Part shown: piece after piece, positions 35,826 to 49,800 of the stretch
Layout: each line of letters begins with the position of its first letter
How positions within the stretch are numbered: the first letter of the stretch is position 1
Assembly (NCBI RefSeq): GCF_024362695.1
Contig: NC_065407.1
Span: 7,626,001-7,690,000, forward strand
Direction of reading: 5' to 3'
Origin: Pectinophora gossypiella
Taxonomy: Eukaryota; Arthropoda; Insecta; Lepidoptera; Gelechiidae
Length of the DNA: 64,000 bases
Notes under the pieces: model-generated
Seen by the model: the letters and a program-made list of their open reading frames with translations, nothing else
What the model was told of the DNA's origin: nothing
Databases searched by the model: none
Translations under genes and position numbers: made by a program

Positions 35826-37898
35826 GGTTAACGTAATTCTGTGTAAATTAAACAAATACTAAACTTCACAAAATTTTTCGCGAAAAAATGCCGGCACACA
35901 AAACGGTCGGCGGCGTCTCGACTCTCGTTTATCGATCGATTCGATGTCTATCGGAAAACAGAAAATCGACAGAAAAGAAAACAGACACTTTAGGTAGGTT
36001 ATTTTAAAAATATACAGAAGAACAGAGGCCTTGTTTATGGAATGACAAGGGAAACTGTAACTATACAGCCTTTGGTCTAAGTTCATAATACACAAAGACC
36101 AAGTATAGACTTACTATACTTGGTCTTTGATAATACATAATCGCACGATAATCTCATTTGTTTTTACAGGGTTTTGCAGCGCACTAAAGTTTAGTGACTA
36201 AACCGAGTTTTAGCCAATTCCAGTGCGAGAAAGATGTAGTGTTGATATCCTCTTTGACCGAGGATGACAAATAAAAACAGTTTACTAAGAGAATTCAGAT
36301 GAATGTAATGGGAAAGTCCGCCGAATGTCCGTGTTGCTATTGATAACAACATATTATGTACACGTATATATGTCTATGTGTATATAGAAATACCTTGAAA
36401 CTAATGTTATTCTCGCTAAAATATCTATAACATACACAAAAACTTGCTCTATGCTCAAATCAAACTCAAATGGACTACCTCGTTTTTTAAAGTCGGTTAA
36501 AACACAGACTAATAAGAGATACTACGTATCAGACGAACATCTCTAGTACAATTAAAAAAAAGTTTTGTTTGATTGGTTCTAATGATACATGACATTTGTT
36601 TTTTTTTAATTATCGAATATTACTTGGCAAAGTACTACGCGTCAGGCTGCCTAGGGTACAGGAGCGGGATGTTCAAAAGATAAGTTCTTGTATCCGGGAT
36701 CGGTATTATTCTACAGATTTTAATTCGACTTTGAAACAAGTAAGTACCTATTTCAAAGTTCCAGATAAACGTAAAATCTGTAGAAAATAATACCGAACCC
36801 AGAAACAAGACCTAATGACCTCTTTTAAAGTTTTATGTCGTAGGGTTAAAAAATATGAGAGATTATATATTAATTAATTATTTTTTAAAAAAATACAATA
36901 TTTTTTGCATGATGCAAGAAATGGTTCTTATATTAGAGGCAAATTCTTCATTAGATTGAGGCGGGATAAATCCATGCTCTTTAATATGCGATATACACAC
37001 AAAGAGCTTCGAAAGTTCACTTTTTTTTGTATATATTTTAAATTAACTTGGTTTTCGAGACACTTCACCCACTTATTGTCTTTATCTCGGTGCATGAAAA
37101 ATGATAGAAAACAGCGTTCTGTCACGAACTTTTGCAAACACAGCACTCGTGATACATTCTATACGAAAGAAAAGGCATGCGAAAGATTCTCTGGGCTTTG
37201 TTTATTACAAGATAAAATGGAGAGAATAAGCACAAACACACTTCCCTCGATCACACAGTTTCAGTCACATTTTGACAGGCCGCCGATAAATAAAATGGCG
37301 GATAAAGATGGCGTTGAGATGGCCAGCACCGCTAACCAATTATACGCCAGCACAATTGTCATACACGTCATACATCATTAAAAAATATGGCGCCTATTGG
37401 CAAAATTCGTTTCATGCAGTTTACATGGCGAACAGGTACTCCGTTTGCTCTCTGGTTGCTGTATTCGTACTGACGTGAAGTTCGTGCATTTCACTGATTG
37501 GTTGTCGGTTGCCCGTTTCTGTGATTGACTGTCAATCCGAGTTCAATCTTGTCAAATTCAGTGTAAACTTCAGTCAGTTAGGTAGTTGTTTAGTGATCAA
37601 CGATGTGTTGACTTTGTTTGTGGAGTAGATTTACGATGTGCTAACTACTGTATTACCTTGTATCATGTGATTTTAAATATTTTTGTTGTGCATAAGTATA
37701 TTTTGTTGACTAGTGTTTTAGAAGAAGAACCTATGTGTTATTATTTTTAGTGTCATGTATTGTATTATGAAAGATAATGAATTCTGGAAGAAATAGTCAA
37801 ATTCTATATACATGGCTTTATATGTTATTAACATAAATAAATGTGGCTTATTATATGTATGATATTATTGATAGTATATTTTTGTAAAAAGTGTTAAA
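35826..37898. promoter_or_regulatory. Divergent intergenic region, Gemin5 / bestrophin
   Basis: Both genes fire outward from this 2.07-kb gap. Near Gemin5, 35929-35938 reads TATCGATCGA with further ATCG-type motifs, close to the insect DRE (TATCGATA) used by housekeeping promoters. Near bestrophin, TCAGTC and TCAGTT at 37570-37579 match the arthropod initiator TCAGT. A perfect 16-bp hairpin lies at 36093-36129. No TATA box was confirmed. The open frames here (for example 36905-37381) look non-coding. Confidence 0.4.
36093..36129. other. Perfect 16-bp stem hairpin
   Basis: CAAAGACCAAGTATAG and its exact complement CTATACTTGGTCTTTG are separated by a 5-nt loop (ACTTA). It lies about 270 bp upstream of the Gemin5 start. 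It could be a remnant of a tiny inverted-repeat element or a small RNA hairpin; function unknown. Confidence 0.85.
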
Positions 37899-40800
37899 AT
37901 GACCGTCACATACACCGGAGAAGTAGCCACTTGCCGTGGTTTTGGGACCTTTCTAAAAGTTTTGTACAGGTGAGAAAACATGATAATTAACATTTTTAAC
38001 TTAATTGAAAAGTCTGATGAGATACAAATTAGCATGATAGGTATATTCCTTTCGCGGTAGACAGAGAGGATGGGTAATTTGAGTATGCGGTATCCATACA
38101 CCGCATTCATTTTTAACGCTAGCCGCTTGCTTGCTGCAGTTATCTTATTCATGGTTTCGGCTTATTTTTGGGTATATTTTTTTAACCCTTTTTGGGTATA
38201 GGACAACACTGCCGCTGAAAAATGATTTGTTAACTAGGTACTATTCTGTGTCCATGGAGAATGTATGAAAATATCCGGTTCCTTAGTACTAGACAGAGAC
38301 AGTGTTCTGCTTAATCGCTGCGCCAGCTGCCAATTGTAAATGTAATCCATCCAGAGACCAAGTCAACCACAAAAATTTCATCAAAATCAGTAGTAGGTAG
38401 GTACCTACTAGGTATACCTATTATGTATTTTGTGCTAGTATCATCACCAGCCCATTAACGTCCCCACTACTGGGGCACGGGCCTTCCCTATGGATGGATA
38501 GGGAGATTGGGCCTTAAACCATCACGCGGGCCCAGTGCGGATTGATGGTTATTAACGACTGCTAATGCAGCCGGGACCAACGGCTTAACGTGCCTTCCGA
38601 AACACGGAGGAGATCGAGATAAAAACTTTTTTTTTGTGGTCACCCATGCTATGACCGGCCTTTGCGAAAGTTGCTTAACTTCAACAATCGCAGACCGAGC
38701 GCGTTTACCGCTGCGCCACCGAGCTCCTCCTGTGCTAGTATGTAACCTATCTATCTACTAGGCCGTCTACCAAACTTTACAATTATTAATCGTAGGTGAT
38801 GAACGATTTTATGAAACCTGACTAGCAACTTGTAGGCATACCTATAGGTACTTAGGCACCTGCATATAGGTAGGTACGTAGGTAGGTACCCGTACGTACT
38901 TACCCATTTGCATCAAAATATCTGACTTTGATAATTAGTCAAACGCTCATGACCATAAAAATCGACCTTATCTAATGTTCTGTGCTTACCAGATCTGTAC
39001 GAAGCCACTGACAATGCCGTAAGCGTGGCCAATTATTGGTCAGCAAAAATTTAGCTTCGATCGCCATCGACTCGCAAAGAAGAAGAACCTACCTATAACA
39101 TATGCATGGATAGGTAGGGTACCTATATGTATATTACACTCTGCCTTATCCGTTTCATATAACGGCATGTAGTAGGTACCTGCATGTTTAAATTGAAAAA
39201 AAAAACCGACACATTCGATGATATTTTCGTACCTTGCTTAAACCATACCTACACTACCTACGGACTTTCCTATACGCTCCGGCATTCCCCGCGTTGCGAT
39301 TCATCCTCAAACTTGCATCGGAACTTGTAATTTGTTAAAAATATTTAAATAATATTAAGACTGAAGATTGTGTGTCAGGATCGAAACAAATGGAATTCTA
39401 TAGTCTCTGCTTACCCCGGTGGGAAATAGGCGTGAGTTTATGTATGTATGTATAATATTAAGATACTATTATTAGCGGTTAGGATTCTAAAATTCGCAGA
39501 TTACTGAAAAATAACAAACACGTCTGTCATAGACTTAAACAGAAGAGCGTGTTCTGTTCAGGTGTGTCTGCTGTTTGTATAAAATTACTTCGCGCAACTG
39601 GCGAAATGCCGATGAGTTTCACATGTTTCAATACATCTCATTATAATATTTTTATACTACTTTAGACATAGGTACCTACCAACGTATTCCAGTGTTCATG
39701 GTAAAAATATCGTTGTCTTTTGAATAGAGTTCTGGTTTCGTAAAATTATGGAATTCCATTTCCAACGATCCTGACACATCACTTTCTCCGCTTTCTCGTC
39801 ATAGCACCCTGGTACTAATCTACTATACTGATCAGACTTCCAAAGAGGCTCGTCGACTTGACCTACCTGCTTATTGACCCAGCCTTTCTGTTAGACGAAT
39901 TTAACAGAGTATTTATTGAACATTTACATAAACTGCCTATATACGTCCCACTGCTGGGCACAGGCCTCCCCTCAATCAACCGGAGGGGGTATTGAACATT
40001 TATGACCTCACAACATTGTAATCAAGCTAGGTACTATGGAGTAAAGCAAGCCATATGCTCTAAAAACTCAAGACATTCGATGAAAAGAAGCCATTTGATG
40101 ACGACTGACAGAAAACATTTAGTATCTGAATTTAATAGGTACGTCACGAGTAGGTAGGTACCTATTACTTCAAGCAAAAATAATATTAATGTAATTTATG
40201 TTTCCTTAGAATACATTGCTACTAGCATGGTCAGTCGTTCTGTTTACCGGTCAATTCACAAGTCTTTGTTATAGACCTAATAAAGGAATCGTAATCGTAA
40301 CACATATATAACGAAATCGAAATGTCTTTATAGGTACCTACCCTATTTACCAATGATTACCTATTTCAAATACCTATTCTAGTCGGTTCGGTATACACGA
40401 ACTACCTATGGAAGGTGCGTTTGTTTGAGTTCGTCACTGGAAACTGCGACCATGTTTGCTCGTCGCTGACGAAATGTTTACTTACCAGTTTTTAAGACCT
40501 TTCTGTATTATACTGAATCATACATATATGAAAGATTGATACACTGCTTTCTTCATCATCACAAACTAATAGCCACGCTCTTGTCGGTGTAACATTCTCC
40601 ATGCTATTTTTTAGGGAATAAATAGGGCACTGGTTTCCTTCTTGCCTTCCGTCCCAAACTGCGTGCGTTACTGCTTTCTTAACCAAATAGGTATAATTAT
40701 CTACCTATAATACCTAACTACGTAATAAGCCTACTTATTTCAATGACGGATTTTCCAGGGTACGTTCCTCAAAATTAATATAGATGGCGCTGTACAGTTT

Positions 40801-43800
40801 TTTTTTTCGTTTAACCTTCTAATTTCATGGATAACAGACATATTATGCATCTTTCTTCTTTGTTTTTGATAAATGATGACCCTTTTTATTACACTCAGGC
40901 ACAATTACATCTGCCACCCATTATTATTCTCATTAAAATAAAGAGAAATAGTATAGGTACCAACATAATTCTATACATAATGTGATCCAAATATCAAGCA
41001 TCAATTAGTTTTACCTATATATGCTTCTGCCATTACATTGTATTTTGGAATAATTATGTACCCGAGTAATGGGAAAATAGGCAATTATTACGTTTAAACT
41101 GAACAACGCCATCTATATTGTTTTTGGTGAACGTTGCCTGGAAAGTCCCTCATTGGTTTTGAAGTACAGTGTAATAGACGTAGGTAGCTACTTAATTATA
41201 AAAAGCCTCTATCGTAATATCTTTATTGAATATTCAATACAGCGTTATCTGTCAGAAAAAAAACAATATGTTCGTTGCAGTCTAGTTTTAACCGGTTATT
41301 AACACGAATGTTAAAGTTGCATTGTAGTAGTTTACAGACAGGTCGTCGCTCGAGCAAATCGATACCCGTAGCCTGTGGCGATGGTGCTGGATGCGGTGTA
41401 AAAAAACTATTCTACAGACCGAATGACTCATTCACGTCCGCATTGCAAAAATTAAATTATAGACGACAAGGATGCCCACAACATTATTGTGCTTCAGGTA
41501 GTTACGTCGCGCCTTGCTTACTGCTGCTTCACTTCTCGTTGTATATGTTTGTTTATATTACGTATTTTTATAGTGTTTAGTTTGCGCCGTCAAGAGAATG
41601 ACTAATATTTATGTACGAATTATAAGATTCATCTTGTGTCGTCCGAGAAAACCGCGTCGTATTCACGATGGTCTGCAATATAAATATCACAAATCAAGCA
41701 GGTTGGAGATCTGGTTATTTCAGTTGCATCTAACTTAGCTAATTAAAACTCAAAATGACACTTTCTACTCGCACATTAACGCTGGTTGCACTTATCTGTC
41801 GGCTTCATACACATTGCACACTCTCAGTGAGCAATTTCGTTCAGTTGTCAGTATTTTGAATTCACAGCAAATATTCTAGTGCAATTCTCCAAATGTTTGT
41901 CGACTTTGAGCTAGTGGGGAAATCCAGTTTTCACGTAATTATTTGTACATTGATTAAGTGATACGTCGAGTGTAGAAGCACGAGTGCAGGTCAACGAATG
42001 CAGACTGAATTTGAAATAGCAGGATGGCTACCTAGAAATGGTCATAGAAAACCTACGAGTTTTTTAACAATCGCACGCGCCTTTGATTATTGTTGGAGGT
42101 AATAAATCGTTATTTTTATTAAACAGCGTAAGGTTTTCTATAAAAAAAATGTTGTGGGTGTAGTTTAGTTCCGAGTGGCACAGGCTGTTGACGTCTCCAC
42201 CATGCGGTCCACCGTATTGGTCGTTACCAGGCAAGGGATATTCATTATTCAGTCACCACTGCATTTTCCGTAGCCCCACTTTTGAGTTCACTGCACTGTG
42301 GATTGACATCGATCACTTAACCTAAGGGTGCGTTCTCATTAGGAATTATTCGCTTCGCTTCGCTGCAGTGGGAATGCACCCTTAAAGTGAAAGCGCATTT
42401 GTTCGTGCAGTAGTCATCGCACTTAATAATATCTTTGTATGAAATCATATGCAAACTCGTGCACCGCACCGCATGCGCCGAATCAGTAAATTGTGACAGA
42501 CGCCCGCGCCATGGGTCCTGCGGTGCGAATTATATCGAGTTAATTCGGTTCTGAAGACCGCATTGACAGTTACCATTTGTTTTATCGAGAATAATTAAAC
42601 GATTGAATGAAACAGGTATGCTTTATCCTTCGTAAGGCAGACGCAATAGTAAACAATCTATGGTTTACGATCCTATTAAAAAGTTTAGTTTAATTAAAAT
42701 ATAATCGTGACTTCACCTATAAATTATATCTTACACAAATAAATTTTGATTTTTGGGTAAAGTTGAGAGACAACATGTGGCGTGTGACTTGCTTGTTGAA
42801 TAATATTGATGACTGCCCGTCCTAACAGCACAGCACCCGTAATCAAAGCTGCGTGCGTAGTATAATTAATAATTTCATATATATACTTCTAAATCATGCT
42901 AATTTTTTTTTATGGTTTTGATAGTGCCATTTCTCGATTGTATTTTTTCTGGCAGAAGTCCAAATCTGTGTCATACCTACTTTGTCTTAATAGGCTGTTT
43001 ATGTTTTTATATTTCTACTTCCAAATACGTTTGAGAAGTGCTATGCAGATCAATGTTTTCTTGTTAATCGAAAGTAGAGTGCGGTGCGGCGGACTAATTT
43101 GTATATATTCGTTTAGTTCCAAATTTTAGCGGAAGTAAACAGAAGGTGATCCGATGCTGGAAGGACATTCCTAAACACTGGACTATTAATAAAAATACTT
43201 CTGCTCAAAGGACCGATTGCATATTCACAGAACAATCCGAATACCCTCGTATGTTTTGCACCGTTTCAAATAAGTGATTAACAAAAATATATTTATCTAT
43301 GTTTGAATCCACTGGTGGTAAAACTCTCAGACTCTAATGGCGTCATCAGCGTCGCTACCGGATACACATTATGCTGTCTAAAAAGTAACTAAAAAAATCA
43401 GCGTAAATGATTGCGACGAGGACACACCTTTATAATATTTTTAAAGTGGTTCTGTTTGTGTAGGTGCGAAAAATAACTCATGAATGTTTTAGATTTAGCG
43501 CTGTTAGAAAAATTTAGATTTTCGACGCAGATAACAAGTCAACCACCCCATCATAAGTTTCAAAAATAACTTTAAGAACTTGCAATAACAACATGCGAAA
43601 TAATGCTTTATAAAAATCTCTTTTTTGCGTGCTTAGGCATGAGGCTTTGTTGTTATAAGAACACTTAGATTGAAATGATTCTCGTAGTGGTTCGACTAGT
43701 TTTTTCGCCGTTCCTTTGTTGTTTTTATATCCTAATATAGGTATCTAACATGCGGTCTGGCAACGATGCATTCAAATGTTTTTCAGTTAGTTGTTAGCCG

Positions 43801-46800
43801 CCAGTTAATTAGTCGGATATGGTTTGCGCACAAATGCATGACTCACGCACGCACGTCGTAATAGTTTCAACACATGCATGTCACATTTTGGCCGAATCAT
43901 TATATTTTTGGCGGGCAGATAGCCAAAAGTCGATGATTTTTGACTATGTCGTCAGCAGAAGTGAACACCGTAATCAGTTGTTAATGTTGTAAATAAGTAT
44001 ATCACTGATGTGGCCTTCAATATCATCGTAGATTTTTTATCTTTAGTTGCTCTTTGTATCTTAGTCTTGGATCTTAGTAGAGCGACCCACGCAGCCAGTC
44101 GCAGTCACACACACATACGCGACTGCCGCGGTATGACGTAATATCCTGCCAGCGATTCCTGTATCTGTCGAGTAAAACTTTAATGAAAGACTTCACCTAA
44201 ATATGTCGGTTCAACGTGGGTCATCTTATCACCATAGAACATCCTTTACTTGGTTTTTAACTCATTTATAGAAACAGAAATATCATTACGGGGCATTTGC
44301 CTTACTTTTGTACAGATCGATTTATTTTTACATGTATTTCGTGAAATACAAAATATTAGCTACACGCAAATAAACGCGCTATTCTAACAAGTTCATTGAC
44401 TGTAGTAATCATACCTTTGTTATTAACAAAATATACCACCCATGTGTCCGTAATGAGGAAAACAAACAATGAACTGTGTAGAACTCTCATTTACAGCTAA
44501 CACTATGCCCAGGGTCAGACAGACAGTCGCTTCTGTAAAAAACTGGACCTGGCATATGTTCAGGTAAGGTAAGGGGACCTCATACAAACGGAATAACGCT
44601 AGTCTATGATGATTATTGAGTGTTACGTAGGAAAGAAACATCTAACTGTTAATAATCATTTTCGTGGAAAAATACATGCTACAGGAAAAACAAGATATAT
44701 AATTTAATCCTTTGTATGATGCGTGTCTACCAACAGTACTAACAAACGGCTCGTTTGACGTGTAGTTTGCTTTTCACTCATAATGTGTAGAGAGAGACTC
44801 GAGATAGGTATACGCTTTACATTAATATTGTGTCTGCGTAGTGTCCGCGAGCAAATGCATTTTATCACATTGCGTGCGACACGGCAGCAGCTGTCTGTTT
44901 GTAATTATATCGTCCACTTATTCAGTTCAGCTTGAAGGTCAATACCAACTAACACTAATCTACAAAACATCAAAGCGATAAAACTCTACAGCGATAAATT
45001 TAAGTATGTTATTGCTCGTTTATGTGTTTTATTATTATTGGTGGTAACACTTACTTCACGTATAAAGTAATGAATAACTACTCCGGTCATTTACCTGTAA
45101 AATTTTATAACCTAACTTAATGACGACGACCAAATGACCTGAGCAGATTTGTATAATAGGTACGGACTCTTCTTCGTGATTGTTTGATTATTTCAGAACC
45201 GCATCTAAACACCGGAGTCCGAAGTCATCCTTACAATTCCACACATAAATCGGACATCCATTTCATTAGGCACTTGAGGACTATTCGTCACGGTATCGTA
45301 AATTGTTGCCTCATTCTATGACGTCATCTTCACTGGAAACATGATAAAATCGCTATTCGCATACTAATTTCATGGCTCTTTGAATGACAACTGGAGTAAT
45401 AATACTATGTTATTATTCTAATTTTGTGTATGCATTTCTAGTTCGTCCTTCTACCAGTACGGTTTCTCTATGTTAACTATAGGTAGGTGTCATAAATAAG
45501 CGTATTCCTTAAAATTTTAGTTTTAAAAGTAGTGATTCATTCTTACATAACCGAACTGCTTGAATTCATTTAAAAATACCATCCATCCTACGAGCAAATA
45601 AATAATTAGCATAGCATCCATCCGTACTAATATTATAAAGGCGAAGGGAAATCTGTGTTAACAAGTGCACCAATTTTGAAGGAAAAGATATAAAACCCAA
45701 ACACGGACTTTTCCAAAATAGAGAGTACCTTCAGGGTTGAGAGTGCGAACCGTGATATGCAACCAAAGTCATGGTTGTCAGATGGAGTTCTTTTAAAAAA
45801 CATGCCAAGGCTTTTATATTATGTTATCTATAACATAAGTGTGTACTTCGAGAATATACCTATAGGTAATATAGCGCGATAATAATGATGATGAATATAG
45901 ATCATCGTTCATCACAGCAGCCATGATATAAACCTGTGTACTTACATCAAGAAATATCAATGAATCAGGAGTTCACACATGATTCTTTAATATTTTAGGG
46001 TTTTCACTAACACAGTTCCCTCGACCATTATAAGTAGACGGCGATACGGCTCACTAACTAACACGTTGGTTAAACAGAAACTTCAGTGAGGAGCCGGTAC
46101 TTAATTCAGGTTGGGGTAACCTCTGACTACGTCTATCGCAAGATGAATGAGTGTCTTTCTAGGTTCCGTTCCCTAAAAAATACGAATTTGATAACTGCTA
46201 TAATTTAATTGTACCCAGCATTGCTCGATGGTTCCAGTTGCATATAAAATCATATGATATCTTTATGGTGCCACAACAACGCCCTGGTTATAACTGCGTG
46301 TTTGTTTCAGATGGCGCGGAAGTATTTACAAATTGGTATGGCTGGATCTGTGCGTGTTTCTACTTATTTATTACGTCCTCAATCTAACCTACCGTCTTCT
46401 GTTAGACGCAGAGTCCAAAAAGTAAGTACTGTTTTACATAATACGCTAGTTTCCAAATAGTCAAAACTGTTACCTTTTAGTCAAAACTTCAAAACACGAA
46501 ATTACTATGGAATTTGTATGAAAAATCACACTGTGACTTCATAGATTAACGTGATAAAGTGTCGGACTTATTATTACTTGTCTCTTGATTAAAATTCATA
46601 AATAAGTTAAATAGAAAAAAAAAATGTTTTTTGTCTGTTTTAAAATCTGTCTTTATTTAGTAATCAGAATAATTAATCTTTGACACAACTAAACAATCGC
46701 AATGTTGTACTTTCCACTGTCTTAAAACGGCCTAACATCCTGAGGTGACCAAACAATTTAGTATTTGGATTAGAATGCTCTATTTTTCTATTCGAAAGAT

Positions 46801-49800
46801 CATTAGCCTATGTAGGTTTGTTAGACACATGATTACTGTTAACTACGACATTCTCAGATAATAAGCACCCATCTATTAAGCAGCTTGGTATTCGAAGTTT
46901 GTTTTACGTCGCGTGCGCGAACCCGATTGCGAATTTGTCTGTTACGTCTCGTAAGTAATCGGTTCGCCTGACCTCGCTTATATGAAACGATAAATGATCC
47001 CATTGTTCCATTTCCAGTCTTGAATAAGTTAGAAGACACAAACAAATTGTTAACTAAATGTCGGATTTAAATTTCAGTCAAGTGTGAAATCAATTTTCTT
47101 TGTATAATACAGTATTTTTCATTAACATAACACATACTATTACGTCCCCTTCTGGGCACAGGCCTCCCCTCAATCAACCGGAGGGGATATGAGCATACTC
47201 CACCATGCTGCTCCAATGCGGGTTAGTGGAGGTGTTGTCTTAGTGGTGTACTGTTGATAGCCGGGACCAACAGATTAACGTGCCCTCCGAAGCACGGAAT
47301 CATCATACTTTTTGGACAATCAGGTGATTCAAGCCTGCAATGTGCTTACCGAACAATGGACCGTCTCACAAAGTGATTTCGACAATGTCCCCATCGGGAA
47401 TCGAACCCGGACCTCCAGATCGTGAACCTAACGCTTTTACCACTACACCACGGAGGCTGGCTGTGTTTCTCTTTACTATAAATAATACATAAACTTCGTT
47501 GCTTATATGTATAATCCTCTATGCTAATAAGCAGAACCCAGTATCGAATAGGATTTATTTTTGTTGCTAAGATAAAAGATAATTTTGTAGAAAGATGAAA
47601 GGACATCGATCATATTCTTATCCATCTCCACATAAAAAATAATAATAATAAAAAAGTTTATTTAGGTAAAACCTACGACACAGTCGACACACATATACAT
47701 TAACAACATTAAAATATACACACATTAATATTTAGTTGGAAAACATAAACACTTCGCAGAACATTCGAAGGCGTGGTAAACTACTGCAACTTCCACGGCA
47801 ACGTGATACCGCTGTCGTTTGTGCTGGGTTTCTACGTGACAGTGGTGATGAACCGCTGGTGGAGTCAGTACACCAGCATACCCTGGCCGGATTCCATCGC
47901 TGTCTTCATTTCCGCTACTATACACGGCCAGGTAACAAAGACTATTATAATACGGCCAATGTTGTGCCGTTCCAGGGAATGTTCCCAGAGAGAAATTGTT
48001 TCCATTGTAACTCTTTAATAGTAAAGACACTGGTGCTAATTCCTGCAGCAGCCCTCTAATTTTATTTTAAGTTATTCCTGTAATTTTCTTATCCGTTGAA
48101 AAAGAAAGGGACGGGTAATCGACAGGCATGAAATTTATGGAATACACGTCAATTTTAATCAGAAATCTAAAACAACCGTCTAAAAATTTTACATCGACCA
48201 ATAACCTGACAGAATTAAGTAGACAGCACGTCAAACGGATTGCACACCAGCGAGATGCCTATTTTATTCGCCCGGGTTATTCATTCGTTTTAAAATTAAC
48301 TTGTTGACAATCATCCGTTCCTTTCCTTTTCGGCGGATAAGACTGTGACGGGTATAATTTAAAATACAATTAGGTGTCTGCAGGAATCGGGGCCACTGGC
48401 TGCTTTTCTTCGATAGGATCAGAGTTTATAATGTGTCTGTTTATCTGCCTAAAGGATAAGTAATAAAGCTCTTTTTACACATGTTTTACGCCTTTTTACT
48501 GCTGGGAACGTTCCCAAATTGGGAACAGCTCATCACTGAATACTACCATGATTATACACTGTCTGAATAACTCTATAGGTACCTATAGTTACGCTGATCG
48601 TTTCGTGTGACCTCTAGGGAATACAATCCCTACTCGAGATCGCAAATTCGAGATCCCGCGGGATTGGAAATATCAAAATTTTCGGGATCTTAGTTCATAA
48701 AAAATATAAAGTTAGGATGGCTGAAAACGATAAAAACTGCTTGCTTGTGATAATGAGGTTAATTAAAACAAAATATTTTATGAAAGTAAACAAAAACCTT
48801 TATTCTTCAATATTACTAACTAAATAATTAAGTTTTCTTAATCAGCATAATCAAAACAAAAGTATAACTCAAGGAGATTCGCCCAATCCCGTCAATCTCA
48901 AATGGGATCTTGTCATATTATGTCTCGGAATTGATACCGAAAAATTAGACGAGATTTTACGAGATCGGGATTGCATTCCCTCGTGACCTCTATAAACTTC
49001 GCGTTTCCGTAATTTTGCTTTTCAACTGCAACATCATGCTAGGAGACTATCTTGATATTAATTCAGATTTCGAATATGAATCGAAAAGATCAAAATTCGT
49101 TAGCGGCGATAATAATAAACAAAGATTTCATATCATAATTCCTTATTAACATAATGTTATCAAGTTTTAAAAGTAGGAAATACAAAATGGTGTGAATGAT
49201 AACAATTGACATCATACACCAACAATATTATATGAATGGATATCCAGATTTCCATGTCAGATGTTTTCAATATGAACATTCCTTTTATCTAAGACGCATG
49301 CCCTTGTAATCAACTGTATGTAAGTAATGATAGGTTCGGAGTAGGTAGGTAATGAAGAGAACAGTATGATAAGATTGCAAGGCTTTTCCGCAATAACTAT
49401 GTATAGGTATGTACAGCTTATACAAAATTACTACGTAGGTACATCAATATTTCAAAAATAAAACACATTGTCTATTGAAATGCTTAGATTTGCGTGCCTG
49501 TCCAGTAATTTGAAACACTTGAGTTAATATTAAGGCTATTCCGGCAAGGATAATATTCATGAAGTATTTATTTTATTGAACGGAACTCCGCTTGTACCTA
49601 GAGCTTCCTATTTGCGTTCTAACACGGTGTTTATGTTAGAAATATAGGGTACAGCCTAGTGCGATCTTTCGCGCGACTTACCAAGAAAATGTGCTATTCT
49701 CACGGCTATCCTACGCATCAGGTTAAAACGAAAATGGTCTACGAAGTATTTTTTTCAGGACGAACGAGGCCGGTTGCTCAGAAGAACGATAGTTCGCTAT

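Larger units (their letters stand above)
37970..46310. other. 8.3-kb first coding intron of bestrophin
   Basis: No coding exon recognised. It carries the SINE at 38441-38730, the TIR element at 40742-41157, a small palindrome at 42323-42386, a family Z repeat at about 46000-46160 and many TAGGTACCTA-rich stretches between 38400 and 40400. Several GC-richer stretches (41280-41500, 41760-42000) could be alternative 5' untranslated exons, but no evidence decides this. Confidence 0.5.

Noticed and set aside
36905..37381. 158-codon open frame
   Set aside because: No recognisable domain, ends in low-complexity sequence, AT-rich codons, no splice or poly(A) context; likely chance.
38400..40400. TAGGTACCTA-rich stretches as a CRISPR-like or satellite array
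   Set aside because: No regular unit length or spacing; it is dispersed low-complexity sequence common in moth introns, and the window is eukaryotic.
41275..41580. 101-codon open frame in bestrophin intron
   Set aside because: No domain; hydrophobic C terminus only. Could be an alternative untranslated exon but nothing supports coding.
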